Below are positions 1-6,651 of a DNA stretch of 13,323 nt, piece after piece. The position numbers and the translations under genes were made by a program. Position 1 is the stretch's first letter. Every line of letters begins with the position of its first letter. The notes beneath the pieces were generated by a model. It had not been told where the DNA came from, made no database searches, and saw only the letters and a program-made list of their open reading frames with translations. This stretch comes from an uncultured Bacillota bacterium (GTDB lineage: Bacteria > Bacillota > Clostridia > Peptostreptococcales > Anaerovoracaceae): positions 1-13,323 of the forward strand of contig CAMOXP010000019.1 of the NCBI GenBank assembly GCA_946629205.1. The letters are read 5' to 3'.

Positions 1-449
1 GCCAACAGTCTGGGATCTAATTCATTCTCTAACTTCACATTCATCTGCAAAAGCTCTGACGTCTGTTTCTCAAGTTCCGCCAGACGATCATCGGAAAGCT
101 TCACGACGGAATAAACCGTTCCATAAGAGACGCCTTCCTCTTTCTCGATAAGGCCTTTGTAGACTTTGACGATCCTTCCGAAGTTCATCGTTCTCCGCTT
201 ATCTACAAGAATGTAGAGAAAGTTGAGAAGTTCTTCGCAGATCCTGCCCTCAAAAATGTTCTTCAGGACTTCTTTCTTTTCGTCTGCAGATACTCCCGGA
301 TAATTGATGAACTTGTGCAGATCCGGCTCCTCTTCGATGAGCTGGGCAACTGCCTGCGCTTCTTCGAGGATCTGGTCTTCTTTCCCTAATTCGCGGGCCG
401 CCTCCATGAGCGCAGTCCCGTATGTCAGGTCAACCGTTAATTCTGCCAT
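1..449 (-). CDS. atpH: F-type ATP synthase delta subunit, 3' end cut by the window
   Basis: The delta subunit sits on top of the F1 head and links it to the b-subunit stalk of the cytoplasmic side of the membrane ATP synthase. The 149 visible codons begin MAELTVDLTYGTAL and contain the helical N-terminal domain typical of AtpH/OSCP (for example the segment around FINYPGVSADEKK and LNFLYILVDKRR), then reach ENELDPRLL at the window edge. The family is usually about 180 residues, so some 30 C-terminal residues lie outside. The ATG at 449 overlaps the end of atpF by 13 bases and has a GAGGAG site 6 bases upstream, which favours translational coupling with atpF. The remaining subunit genes (atpA, atpG, atpD, atpC) are expected beyond position 1 but cannot be seen. 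Confidence 0.93.
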   Translation of the reverse strand, partial: MAELTVDLTYGTALMEAARELGKEDQILEEAQAVAQLIEEEPDLHKFINYPGVSADEKKEVLKNIFEGRICEELLNFLYILVDKRRTMNFGRIVKVYKGLIEKEEGVSYGTVYSVVKLSDDRLAELEKQTSELLQMNVKLENELDPRLL

Positions 450-949
450 TTCGCACTCCTCGCATCCTCAATTACCTGATCGATGATCGCGTCCTGTCCG
501 ACGTTGTCGATCTCTTTGCCGACGATCTGTTCAGCCGCAAGCATGGCAATAGAAGCGATCTCCTTACGCATTTCTTCTGTAGCCGCGAGACGTTCCTGTT
601 CGATGGTTCTTTCGGCCTTTGCGATGATATCGCTCGCCTGTTTGCGGGCTTCTTCGATGATGATCTGAGCCTGGGCGTCCGCCTGCTGCTTGGAGGCCTT
701 GATGATTTCACGACCTTCCTCTTCGACGTTGGCAATGCGCTTGCTGTAGCTGGCCATCTTCTCATCGGCCCTCTTGTTCACAGCCTCCGCTGCGTCGATC
801 GCGTCCTGCACGGCCGCAGCTCTGTCATCCATGAATTTCTTTATCTTTTCCCAGAAGAACTTCCGAAGTATGATGTACAGGATGAATACATTGCATAGAA
901 TCATCAATGATGACCAGTTGAATTCAATAAGCCCCTGTGTCATTTCCAT
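437..949 (-). CDS. atpF: F-type ATP synthase b subunit
   Basis: Subunit b forms the peripheral stalk that holds the F1 head against the membrane a subunit. The 170-residue product has one N-terminal membrane segment (about residues 14-33, including LMILCNVFILYIILRKFFW). It is followed by a long charged helix rich in Ala, Glu, Lys and Arg (about 35-165), the expected coiled-coil dimerisation region. Length and layout match single-b operons of Firmicutes. The ATG at 949 follows AGGAAGGAGG with a 6-7 base spacing, a strong site. It lies between atpE (49 bases upstream) and atpH (13-base overlap), in normal atp operon order. Confidence 0.96.
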   Translation of the reverse strand: MEMTQGLIEFNWSSLMILCNVFILYIILRKFFWEKIKKFMDDRAAAVQDAIDAAEAVNKRADEKMASYSKRIANVEEEGREIIKASKQQADAQAQIIIEEARKQASDIIAKAERTIEQERLAATEEMRKEIASIAMLAAEQIVGKEIDNVGQDAIIDQVIEDARSAKWQN

Positions 950-998
950 GGCTGTTCCTCCTTCCTAATAAATCATATGCGCATTAACTTCCGGGGAC

Positions 999-1256
999 CT
1001 ACATAAGCGGATTCGCAAACAGAAGCATGATCGCGATTACCAGCGCGAAGATACCTGCTGTTTCTGTCAGAGCGACACCGATCAGCATCAGCTTCAGGAG
1101 TGTGCCCTGTGCCTCCGGCTGACGAGCCGTACTTTCTACTGTCTTACCTGCATTAAAACCGATACCGATTCCTACGCCGGCCATGGCGATCATTGCCAGT
1201 CCTGCTCCCAATGATGAGAAAGCAGCAATTAGTTCTGCGCCTGTAAATCCTGTCAT
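999..1256 (-). CDS. atpE: F-type ATP synthase c subunit (rotor ring proteolipid)
   Basis: Subunit c assembles into the membrane rotor ring that carries H+ or Na+. The 85-residue product is a two-helix hairpin with the polar loop ARQPEAQG (44-51). The ion-binding carboxylate is Glu65 in ALTETAGIF. Relative to the well-studied Na+ ring of Ilyobacter tartaricus, the alignment needs no gaps around the site: Gln32 is Ile32, Val63 is Leu63, Ser66 is Thr66, Thr67 is Ala67 and Tyr70 is Phe70. Loss of the helix-1 Gln argues for protons, although Thr66 keeps a hydroxyl. The ATG at 1256 follows AAGGAGGAG. A 119-base leader after atpB is long for this operon and AT-rich next to the ribosome site, which may raise translation of this high-copy subunit (inference). 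Confidence 0.97.
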   Translation of the reverse strand: MTGFTGAELIAAFSSLGAGLAMIAMAGVGIGIGFNAGKTVESTARQPEAQGTLLKLMLIGVALTETAGIFALVIAIMLLFANPLM

Positions 1257-1276
1257 TTTATTCTCCTCCTTAAATC

Positions 1277-1301
1277 ATTTGTTATTGATTTGAAAACAAA
1301 T
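1277..1301 (-). promoter_or_regulatory. AT-rich stem-loop just upstream of the atpE ribosome site
   Basis: ATTTGTT (1277-1283) and AACAAAT (1295-1301) are perfect inverted repeats around an 11-base loop, directly upstream of the AAGGAGGAG site of atpE. U/A-rich leader sequence ahead of atpE is known to enhance c-subunit translation in Escherichia coli. An equivalent role here is inferred from position and composition only. Confidence 0.3.
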
Positions 1302-1328
1302 ATCTGAAACCGGTTCGTCCTGCTCTTC

Positions 1329-1365
1329 TGCAAAGGCATCCCGACCCGGATTTCATGCTTTTGCA
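1329..1365 (-). repeat. Stem-loop sequence between atpB and atpE
   Basis: TGCAAAGGCAT (1329-1339) and ATGCTTTTGCA (1355-1365) form an 11-base inverted repeat around a 15-base loop. Read as atp mRNA (minus strand) it gives 10 of 11 pairs with one A-C mismatch. No run of U follows, so it is not an intrinsic terminator. Its position just after the atpB stop suggests a possible mRNA stability or processing element; that role is inferred. Confidence 0.4.
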
Positions 1366-1375
1366 TTAACTCTCT

Positions 1376-2110
1376 TTAACTTTCTACCGGGTGCCTGCCG
1401 TTATCGATGAATACCATTGTCAGCATGACGAAGATGTATGCCTGCAGTATCGGCTCGAACATGTCAAACCAGAAGTTCAGGATCAGCGGCCAGCCGATCT
1501 GGAAGAACGGTATGACGGCTTCTCTGGCGATGTCCGGATCTGCGAACGCATTGACCAGCGCAGCTGATGCTGTGTGCAGTCCGCTGTAGACCAGACCCAT
1601 GAGAATAACGCCGGCCAGAATGTTACCGAAGAGTCGGCATGCCAGCGTGACCGGGAACATACTGTCACTGATGATATTCAGCGGAAGCATGAACGGGTAC
1701 GGTGAAGAGAGTTCTTTGATGTAGCCCTTGGCCGTCTGCGCCTTGACCGCATTGTAGTGGATCAGCACAAACGTAACAAGCGCCAGTGGGAATGTGCAGT
1801 TCAGGTCGGATGTGGTCGGTCTGAGATCGAGCAGTCCGAGCATACTGCCCAGGCCAAGGAACACGATCAGTGTACCGCAGTACGGGGCGAACTTTTCTGA
1901 TACGTCGCCCATGACATCCTTGACCATCTTGTAGACGAACCCCACGAGCATCTCGCCCAGAAGCTGGGCGCCGTGCGGAACTGTCTGCATTTTGCGTGTC
2001 GCAAGGAACGCGAAAATCAGTATGGCGATACTTACAATAAGACACCAGCATACTGTTTCGCTGATAGGAACACTTCCGATTCTAAAAATGATCCGTGGTC
2101 CTAATTCCAT
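1376..2110 (-). CDS. atpB: F-type ATP synthase a subunit
   Basis: Subunit a is the membrane stator that supplies the two half-channels for the coupling ion. The 244-residue polytopic protein carries the essential arginine, Arg159, in LACRLFGNILAG. The C-terminal part has the usual last helices (PFFQIGWPLILNFWF and ILQAYIFVMLTMVFI). Other recognisable stretches are LLGEMLVGFVYKM near the N terminus and SSPYPFMLPLNIISD before the Arg helix. Length fits bacterial AtpB. The ATG at 2110 is preceded by AAGGAGGTG with a 7-base spacing. The gene follows the atpI-like gene by 14 bases, within one operon. Confidence 0.97.
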   Translation of the reverse strand: MELGPRIIFRIGSVPISETVCWCLIVSIAILIFAFLATRKMQTVPHGAQLLGEMLVGFVYKMVKDVMGDVSEKFAPYCGTLIVFLGLGSMLGLLDLRPTTSDLNCTFPLALVTFVLIHYNAVKAQTAKGYIKELSSPYPFMLPLNIISDSMFPVTLACRLFGNILAGVILMGLVYSGLHTASAALVNAFADPDIAREAVIPFFQIGWPLILNFWFDMFEPILQAYIFVMLTMVFIDNGRHPVES

Positions 2111-2124
2111 TCGCTGTCACCTCC

Positions 2125-2583
2125 TTAGAGTGTCGGCCAGTCATCCTCGTCATCGTATACGCTCAGATCGTTCCATTCTTTTGGTTCGGTCCAGTCGTTG
2201 AGAGGATTCTTCTTTTTCTTGATGAACTTATACACTATGCCGTATAGGAACATGATTCCGAAGTGTATAGTCACGAAGCCGATCCCGCATCCGAATCCGC
2301 AGGGCAGACTCAGTTTGATGCATATAAAAAATACGGCTCCGTATAAAAACAGCCTCACAATATAACCGAGAAGTATAGGGGACTTCTTCGACTCTTCCAT
2401 CAGGGTCTCACCTGTTTTGACCAGAATGATGAATCCCAGAATAGACACCGCCGTGCCGGCGGCCAGGCCTGCGGCGAACAGGGCGCTGGGTCCGATTACG
2501 AGAAGAGAGATTCCCTCGGCAACGGCTGCCATTACAACGCCGTATAAGATTATCTCGTTTCTGAACTCCTTAAGACTGGTCAC
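2125..2583 (-). CDS. atpI: AtpI-like small membrane protein at the head of the atp operon
   Basis: The 152-residue product has four hydrophobic segments (about 11-31, 34-57, 71-91 and 98-120). A basic stretch KFIKKKK follows, then an acidic, Trp-containing tail ending YDDEDDWPTL. Size, four-helix layout and position immediately before atpB match the ATP synthase subunit I family, which assists c-ring assembly and ion supply in other bacteria. Sequence conservation in this family is weak, so the call rests partly on context. The start is a GTG at 2583 with GGAAGG upstream; no in-frame ATG gives the first helix. It is the first gene after the promoter at 2643-2670. Confidence 0.8.
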   Translation of the reverse strand: MTSLKEFRNEIILYGVVMAAVAEGISLLVIGPSALFAAGLAAGTAVSILGFIILVKTGETLMEESKKSPILLGYIVRLFLYGAVFFICIKLSLPCGFGCGIGFVTIHFGIMFLYGIVYKFIKKKKNPLNDWTEPKEWNDLSVYDDEDDWPTL

Positions 2584-2642
2584 ACGCCTGCCCTTCCAAC
2601 CTAAAAAATATTCTTATGAAACTGTTATTAAAGTTAGTATTA

Positions 2643-2697
2643 ATTATACATGATTTTGCTGTTATTTCAACTACAAAACATTAATTAAAATATTAAC
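2643..2697 (-). promoter_or_regulatory. Promoter of the atp operon
   Basis: On the minus strand TTGAAA (2665-2670) and TATAAT (2643-2648) are separated by 16 bases. A run of A/T upstream (2671-2697) could act as an UP element. Predicted transcription start is near 2636, giving a leader of about 50 nt before the atpI GTG. No convincing intrinsic terminator separates this promoter from the MATE gene, so read-through from the upstream operon is possible. Confidence 0.75.
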
Positions 2698-2799
2698 GGA
2701 TTCAACTGCCACAAGGCTGAATGGGCAATTCGCCGAATGTGCTAAAAATGTTTTTTATCCGTTTTATAACTAGTTTGCGGTATGCCTCGACTGACTTGT

Positions 2800-4167
2800 C
2801 TAAAGTCCGTCAATCACATTGCGGACCCATTTCTTCGAGACAAACCGGATCGTGACGAGGATTCCCTTGACGACCGCCTCACAGCGGACCGCCATGACTG
2901 CCAGGTAGATGGGCCACCCGAGGTACAGCGAAGTAATGAATGCTGCCGGCACTCCGATGATCCACACCGTTGCAACATCCGCAATCGCAGCGAAACGGGT
3001 GTCTCCGCCGCACCGCAGGATCCCTGTGACCAGGATGCCGTTGTAGACCTCCAGCCACAGCATACAGGAATAGACGATAAAGGTCTTCCACGCCATCTCT
3101 GCGCCGGCAGGCGTGAAATCAAAGAGGCCCAGAATCGGTTTGCCGAACATGAGCGCTACTCCTCCCATGACAACGCCGACAATCAGGCCAAGCAGAAGCA
3201 TCTGCTTTCCCATACCATAGGCTTCCTTAAACCTTCCTTCGCCAAGTCTCTGCCCGATGAGAATCAACGCTGCGTCACCGACGCTGAACGCCAGCATCGA
3301 GAAAATATTGCTGATCGTACTGCACGCCTGAAATGCCGCACCTGCTGTAACTCCGATCCGCGCAAAGGCAGCAACATACATAGACGTTCCCAGCCCCCAG
3401 AGCGTCTCGTTCAGCGTGGTCGGGATCGAGTTGCGGACGATCCTCATCGCCAGCTCCCTGCCGTAGCTGAAAAATTCCCTGATTTCCCCTTTGACGATAT
3501 TGCCTCTTATAAAAATGAAGTAAAGCACGATCGAAAGCTCGACTGCTCTGGCGATGACCGTCGCCACCGCGGCGCCCTGAATCTCAAGCCGCGGCATCCC
3601 GAAGTGCCCGTAGATCAGACAGTAGTTAAAGAAAGTATTCATGCAAAAGCCCGTCACGCTGGCAATCAGCGGCAGGTGTGTCTGCTGGGTCGCGCGCAGC
3701 GCGATGGTGAAACTCTGTGTGATGGGGATCAGCAGAAAACAGAAGGCTCCGGTCCTGACATAAGGCGTTCCTGCTTCAATGACCTCGGGGATGTTCGTAA
3801 AGATCCGGAGCACATATTCCGGCAGCAGCATCCCCACCAGAAAGAACAGGACACCCATACCGAAATTGACGGTCAGAGCAAATCCCGTCGTCCTGCGGAT
3901 GTTCACGTGATCGCCTGAGCCAAAGAACTGTGCCATGAACGTGGCGTTTCCGCTGGAGAATCCGAAGACCAGCATCCAGAAGACAAAGAAGCATTGCATG
4001 GAAACGCCGACTGCATTGAGCGCCAGTTCACCGAGCCCTCCGATCATCAGGTTGTCGACCAGGTTGAGACTCGACGCAATGAGGCTCTGTAAGGCAATAG
4101 GCCCCGCAATGAGGCCTACCTGTTTCATCATTTTTTTATTGTCGATCGTGTTCAGAGTATCTGTCAT
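2800..4167 (-). CDS. MATE family multidrug/cation antiporter
   Basis: This 455-residue, roughly 12-helix membrane protein belongs to the MATE (multidrug and toxic compound extrusion) family, which exports cationic compounds using an Na+ or H+ gradient. The N-terminal signature NLVDNLMIGGLGELALNAVGV (about 35-55) and GNATFMAQFFGSGD (73-86) are typical. The second half shows the matching internal-repeat element around AALILIGQRLGEGRFKEA. The length is normal. Its ATG directly abuts the stop of the wecA-like gene (TAAATG) and the ribosome site is poor (GATGAG), so translational coupling is likely. The substrate cannot be read from sequence. Its place between a wecA-like gene and the atp operon is unusual and discussed in the findings. 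Confidence 0.92.
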   Translation of the reverse strand: MTDTLNTIDNKKMMKQVGLIAGPIALQSLIASSLNLVDNLMIGGLGELALNAVGVSMQCFFVFWMLVFGFSSGNATFMAQFFGSGDHVNIRRTTGFALTVNFGMGVLFFLVGMLLPEYVLRIFTNIPEVIEAGTPYVRTGAFCFLLIPITQSFTIALRATQQTHLPLIASVTGFCMNTFFNYCLIYGHFGMPRLEIQGAAVATVIARAVELSIVLYFIFIRGNIVKGEIREFFSYGRELAMRIVRNSIPTTLNETLWGLGTSMYVAAFARIGVTAGAAFQACSTISNIFSMLAFSVGDAALILIGQRLGEGRFKEAYGMGKQMLLLGLIVGVVMGGVALMFGKPILGLFDFTPAGAEMAWKTFIVYSCMLWLEVYNGILVTGILRCGGDTRFAAIADVATVWIIGVPAAFITSLYLGWPIYLAVMAVRCEAVVKGILVTIRFVSKKWVRNVIDGL

Positions 4168-5304
4168 TTACTCATCTTCAGCAAGCTTTTGTGCCTTGCG
4201 TTTGATTTCCTCTTCTTCCTTTGCCTTAGGCCGCGGCACATCCGGCAGTTCCTTCAGGATCCTGTAACCTCTGAGGCTGACCTTGTTCGTTCCTGTATCC
4301 GTCATAAGGACGCCGATGATCATCGCAGCAATAAAGGCCAGTCCGATACATTCGATGAACAGATCGCGGCTGTAAAGGATCGCCATGATCCCCATGATCC
4401 CGCTGACGCTGTACATCAGCAGCACGGCGCGCCTTTGCCCGAAGCCTGCACGCAAGATGCGGTGATGGAGATGCTCCTTGTCTGCAGAAGCGATCGACTG
4501 ATGACGGAGTGTCCGTCTGACGATAGCCATGGCTGTGTCGATGATCGGAAGGCCCAGTACCAGAACCGGGATCACAACGGCGACCACCGTGGCGCTCTTA
4601 ACGGTACCGAGAACCGACAGCGCTGCAATGGAAAAACCGAGAAGCTGTGAGCCGCCGTCACCCATGAATGTCTTCGCCGGATGGAAATTGAACGGCAGGA
4701 AGCCGATACATGCACCTGCCAGCACCATCATACAGATCGTCGGACCGTACCAGCCGTGGATATAGGAAATGTAGGCGATGGACAGGGCAGAGATAGCGCT
4801 GATGCCTGCGGCCAGACCATCCAGACCGTCTACGAGATTCACCGCGTTCGTAATTGCAACAAGCCAGATCACCGTCACAAAATAGCACACGGCAATGCCC
4901 AAGTCCATATGACCCTCTCCGAACCAGTTTGTTACGAAATTGATTCTCAGGCCCATTGCAAAAACAACGCTGGCACCGACGACCTGTCCTGCGAATTTCA
5001 CAATGGGTTTCATTCCTTTGAGGTCATCGATGGCGCCCAGAATGTAGATCAGCGTGCAGCCGACCATGATGGCCGGAAGATGACGCTGGGTCTGTGCGAA
5101 CATCGCGAGCCCAACCATGATCCCCGCGTATATAGCTATGCCTCCGAATCTCGGCATAGGTTTGTTATGGACTCTCCGCGCATCCCTCGGTACATCCATG
5201 GCACCGAGTTTCGGCGCCAGCAGAATGGACAGAGGCGTGAACAACGCCGTCACAAGGGCAGCGACAACAAGGGGCGCCCACAGGTCAATGCTTGTTGCGG
5301 TCAA
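4168..5304 (-). CDS. wecA: WecA/TagO-type undecaprenyl-phosphate N-acetylhexosamine-1-phosphate transferase
   Basis: Enzymes of this MraY/WecA family transfer a sugar-1-phosphate (usually GlcNAc-1-P) from a UDP-sugar to undecaprenyl phosphate, starting teichoic acid or other cell-wall glycan synthesis. The 378-residue polytopic protein has RRVHNKPMPRFGG (43-55), Asp93-Asp94 in GAIDD, NLVDGLDGLAAG (156-167), FHPAKTFMGDGGS (207-219) and HLHHR (278-282). The HxHHR-type motif points to WecA/TagO rather than MraY. A Lys/Glu-rich tail ends the protein. The start is TTG at 5304, overlapping the comEB stop as TTGA and preceded by GGGGGA; the next ATG would delete the first membrane helix. The nucleotide-sugar substrate is not certain. 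Confidence 0.9.
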   Translation of the reverse strand: MTATSIDLWAPLVVAALVTALFTPLSILLAPKLGAMDVPRDARRVHNKPMPRFGGIAIYAGIMVGLAMFAQTQRHLPAIMVGCTLIYILGAIDDLKGMKPIVKFAGQVVGASVVFAMGLRINFVTNWFGEGHMDLGIAVCYFVTVIWLVAITNAVNLVDGLDGLAAGISAISALSIAYISYIHGWYGPTICMMVLAGACIGFLPFNFHPAKTFMGDGGSQLLGFSIAALSVLGTVKSATVVAVVIPVLVLGLPIIDTAMAIVRRTLRHQSIASADKEHLHHRILRAGFGQRRAVLLMYSVSGIMGIMAILYSRDLFIECIGLAFIAAMIIGVLMTDTGTNKVSLRGYRILKELPDVPRPKAKEEEEIKRKAQKLAEDE

Positions 5305-5762
5305 CTTGTTTCCCCCAGCATTACGATTCTAAGACCGGCTTCTTTCAGTATTTCAACTGCCAGCTCGTCCGGATACCCTTCCCTGACGACGATTCTCTGG
5401 ATCCCTGCGTTGATGATCATCTTAGCGCAGATCACACACGGCTGATGCGTAATGTAGATCGTTGCGCCCTCTACACTCTGACCCAGCGTCGCCGCCTGAA
5501 TGATGGCGTTCTGCTCTGCGTGCAGCGCTCTGCACAGTTCGTGCTTCTCGCCTGACGGAACACCCAGCTGCTCCCGGAGGCATCCGCCTTCCCGTTCTCC
5601 GCAGTGTTCGATTCCCCTCGGCGCGCCGTTGTATCCGGTCGCGATAATGTGTTTATCCTGCACGATCACCGCGCCAACCTGCCTTCTCAGACACGTGGAT
5701 CTCCTCGCAGTAAGCACCGCGAAATCCATGAAATACTCATCCCAGTTCGGTCTTTTTTCCAT
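5301..5762 (-). CDS. comEB: Deoxycytidylate (dCMP) deaminase, ComEB-like
   Basis: The enzyme deaminates dCMP to dUMP, feeding thymidylate synthesis in the cytoplasm. The 153-residue product has the zinc and catalytic motif HAEQN (His81, Glu83) and the second zinc motif PCVIC (Cys109, Cys112). It also has RQVGAVIV and GYNGAPRG, typical of dCMP deaminases rather than cytidine deaminases. The additional cysteines 24, 54, 61 and 77 may include a structural metal site (inference). I chose the ATG at 5762, which has AGGAG 6 bases upstream. A longer reading from TTG at 5780 would overlap truA and has no better site. It lies 14 bases after truA and overlaps the wecA-like gene by 4 bases. Confidence 0.93.
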   Translation of the reverse strand: MEKRPNWDEYFMDFAVLTARRSTCLRRQVGAVIVQDKHIIATGYNGAPRGIEHCGEREGGCLREQLGVPSGEKHELCRALHAEQNAIIQAATLGQSVEGATIYITHQPCVICAKMIINAGIQRIVVREGYPDELAVEILKEAGLRIVMLGETS

Positions 5763-5776
5763 AACCTTCTCCTGTA

Positions 5777-6610
5777 TCAATAAAACACTTCTGCCAGGTA
5801 CAGACCGCCGGGCGGCGCTGTGTGGCCTGCCCGCTGTCTGTCGGCGGCTTCGATGATTTCGCTGATTTCTTCCGGCCTGCGTTTCCCCTGGCCGACCTCC
5901 ACGAGCGTTCCCGTCATGATCCGGACCATATTATAAAGGAAGCCATCGCCTTTGATGGAGAACTCGATTCTCTGCAGCGTGCCGCTGTCTGTTTCACGCA
6001 CGCCTGCCTGCAGCATCCGCCGTACGGTCGTCTCCCGCGGATTTCCGCCGGAGGCTTCAAAGGATTTGAAATCGTGCTCGCCTTCGAACCGTTTCGCCGC
6101 TTCATCCATCGCTTCCGCATCGAGCCGCTCATTCACATGGTAGACGTAGTTCCTTTCGAAGATCAGCGAGCGCTGCACCTCGTCCATGCCCTTCCGGGCA
6201 GCCGCTTCGCCGCAGCCGGCGCAGATCCTGTATACGTATCTCTTGCCTTTGCTGTCGAAACGCGCGTGAAAATCCGCAGGCATCTCCTCTGCCTTCAGAA
6301 TGCGGATCGGAGATTTTGCAAAACCTCCCCGCCCGCTTTCATGGCCTTCTTTGGCGCACAGCGCATTGTTTACGACCAGCGCGATTTTCTCTGTCGGTAT
6401 CCCGATGTCTGCCCTGAAACTCGCCCGCTGCCCAAACGCGTGAACCCCCGCATCTGTCCGGCTGGTCCCGCTGAGCAGGATCTCCCTGTCGAAGAGGCGC
6501 GACATGGTCTGCTCCAGATAACCCTGCACCGTTCTTTCGCCGGGCTGCTTCTGCCACCCGTGGAAGGTGCTGCCGTCATATGCGATTGTCAGAAGCACAT
6601 TTTTCTCCAT
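5777..6610 (-). CDS. truA: tRNA pseudouridine(38-40) synthase TruA
   Basis: TruA converts uridines 38, 39 and 40 of the tRNA anticodon arm to pseudouridine. The 277-residue product carries the catalytic Asp53 in SGTSRTDAGVHAFGQ. It also has YDGSTFHGWQKQPG near the N terminus and GDGFLYNMVRIMTGTLVEVG near the C terminus, all TruA hallmarks. It is slightly longer than usual, with extra residues around 86-105. The ATG at 6610 has no Shine-Dalgarno sequence, and a TATAAT at 6619-6624 would put transcription start only about 2 bases upstream. A GTG at 6598 (codon 5) has GGAG 6 bases upstream and is a credible alternative. It heads the truA-comEB-wecA-MATE operon. Confidence 0.95.
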   Translation of the reverse strand: MEKNVLLTIAYDGSTFHGWQKQPGERTVQGYLEQTMSRLFDREILLSGTSRTDAGVHAFGQRASFRADIGIPTEKIALVVNNALCAKEGHESGRGGFAKSPIRILKAEEMPADFHARFDSKGKRYVYRICAGCGEAAARKGMDEVQRSLIFERNYVYHVNERLDAEAMDEAAKRFEGEHDFKSFEASGGNPRETTVRRMLQAGVRETDSGTLQRIEFSIKGDGFLYNMVRIMTGTLVEVGQGKRRPEEISEIIEAADRQRAGHTAPPGGLYLAEVFY

Positions 6611-6618
6611 ACACAGTC

Positions 6619-6648
6619 ATTATACAGTATTTTCATCGTCCAATACAA
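6619..6648 (-). promoter_or_regulatory. Candidate promoter of the truA operon
   Basis: A perfect TATAAT lies at 6619-6624 on the minus strand, with a weak TTGTAT (6643-6648) 18 bases upstream. It occupies the 41-base gap between the DUF5688 gene and truA. The predicted start near 6612 is almost at the truA ATG. Confidence 0.5.
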
Positions 6649-6651
6649 GGA

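Noticed and set aside
2789..2811. Inverted repeat at the MATE stop codon as a terminator
   Set aside because: GACTGACTT/AAGTCCGTC pairs 8 of 9, but it overlaps the stop codon and is followed by GAGGCATAC, not a T-run, so I do not call it a terminator.
2782..3918. A 378-codon plus-strand frame opposite the MATE gene
   Set aside because: Its translation is charged and low-complexity with no domain, while the minus strand gives a complete MATE protein with signature motifs. It is an antisense shadow.
4681..5445. A 254-codon plus-strand frame opposite the wecA-like gene
   Set aside because: His- and Asp-rich shadow of membrane-protein codons, no family resemblance.
5301..5780. Longer dCMP deaminase start at TTG 5780
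   Set aside because: The ATG at 5762 has AGGAG at 6 bases and fits the family N terminus; the TTG start would overlap the truA stop without a better ribosome site.
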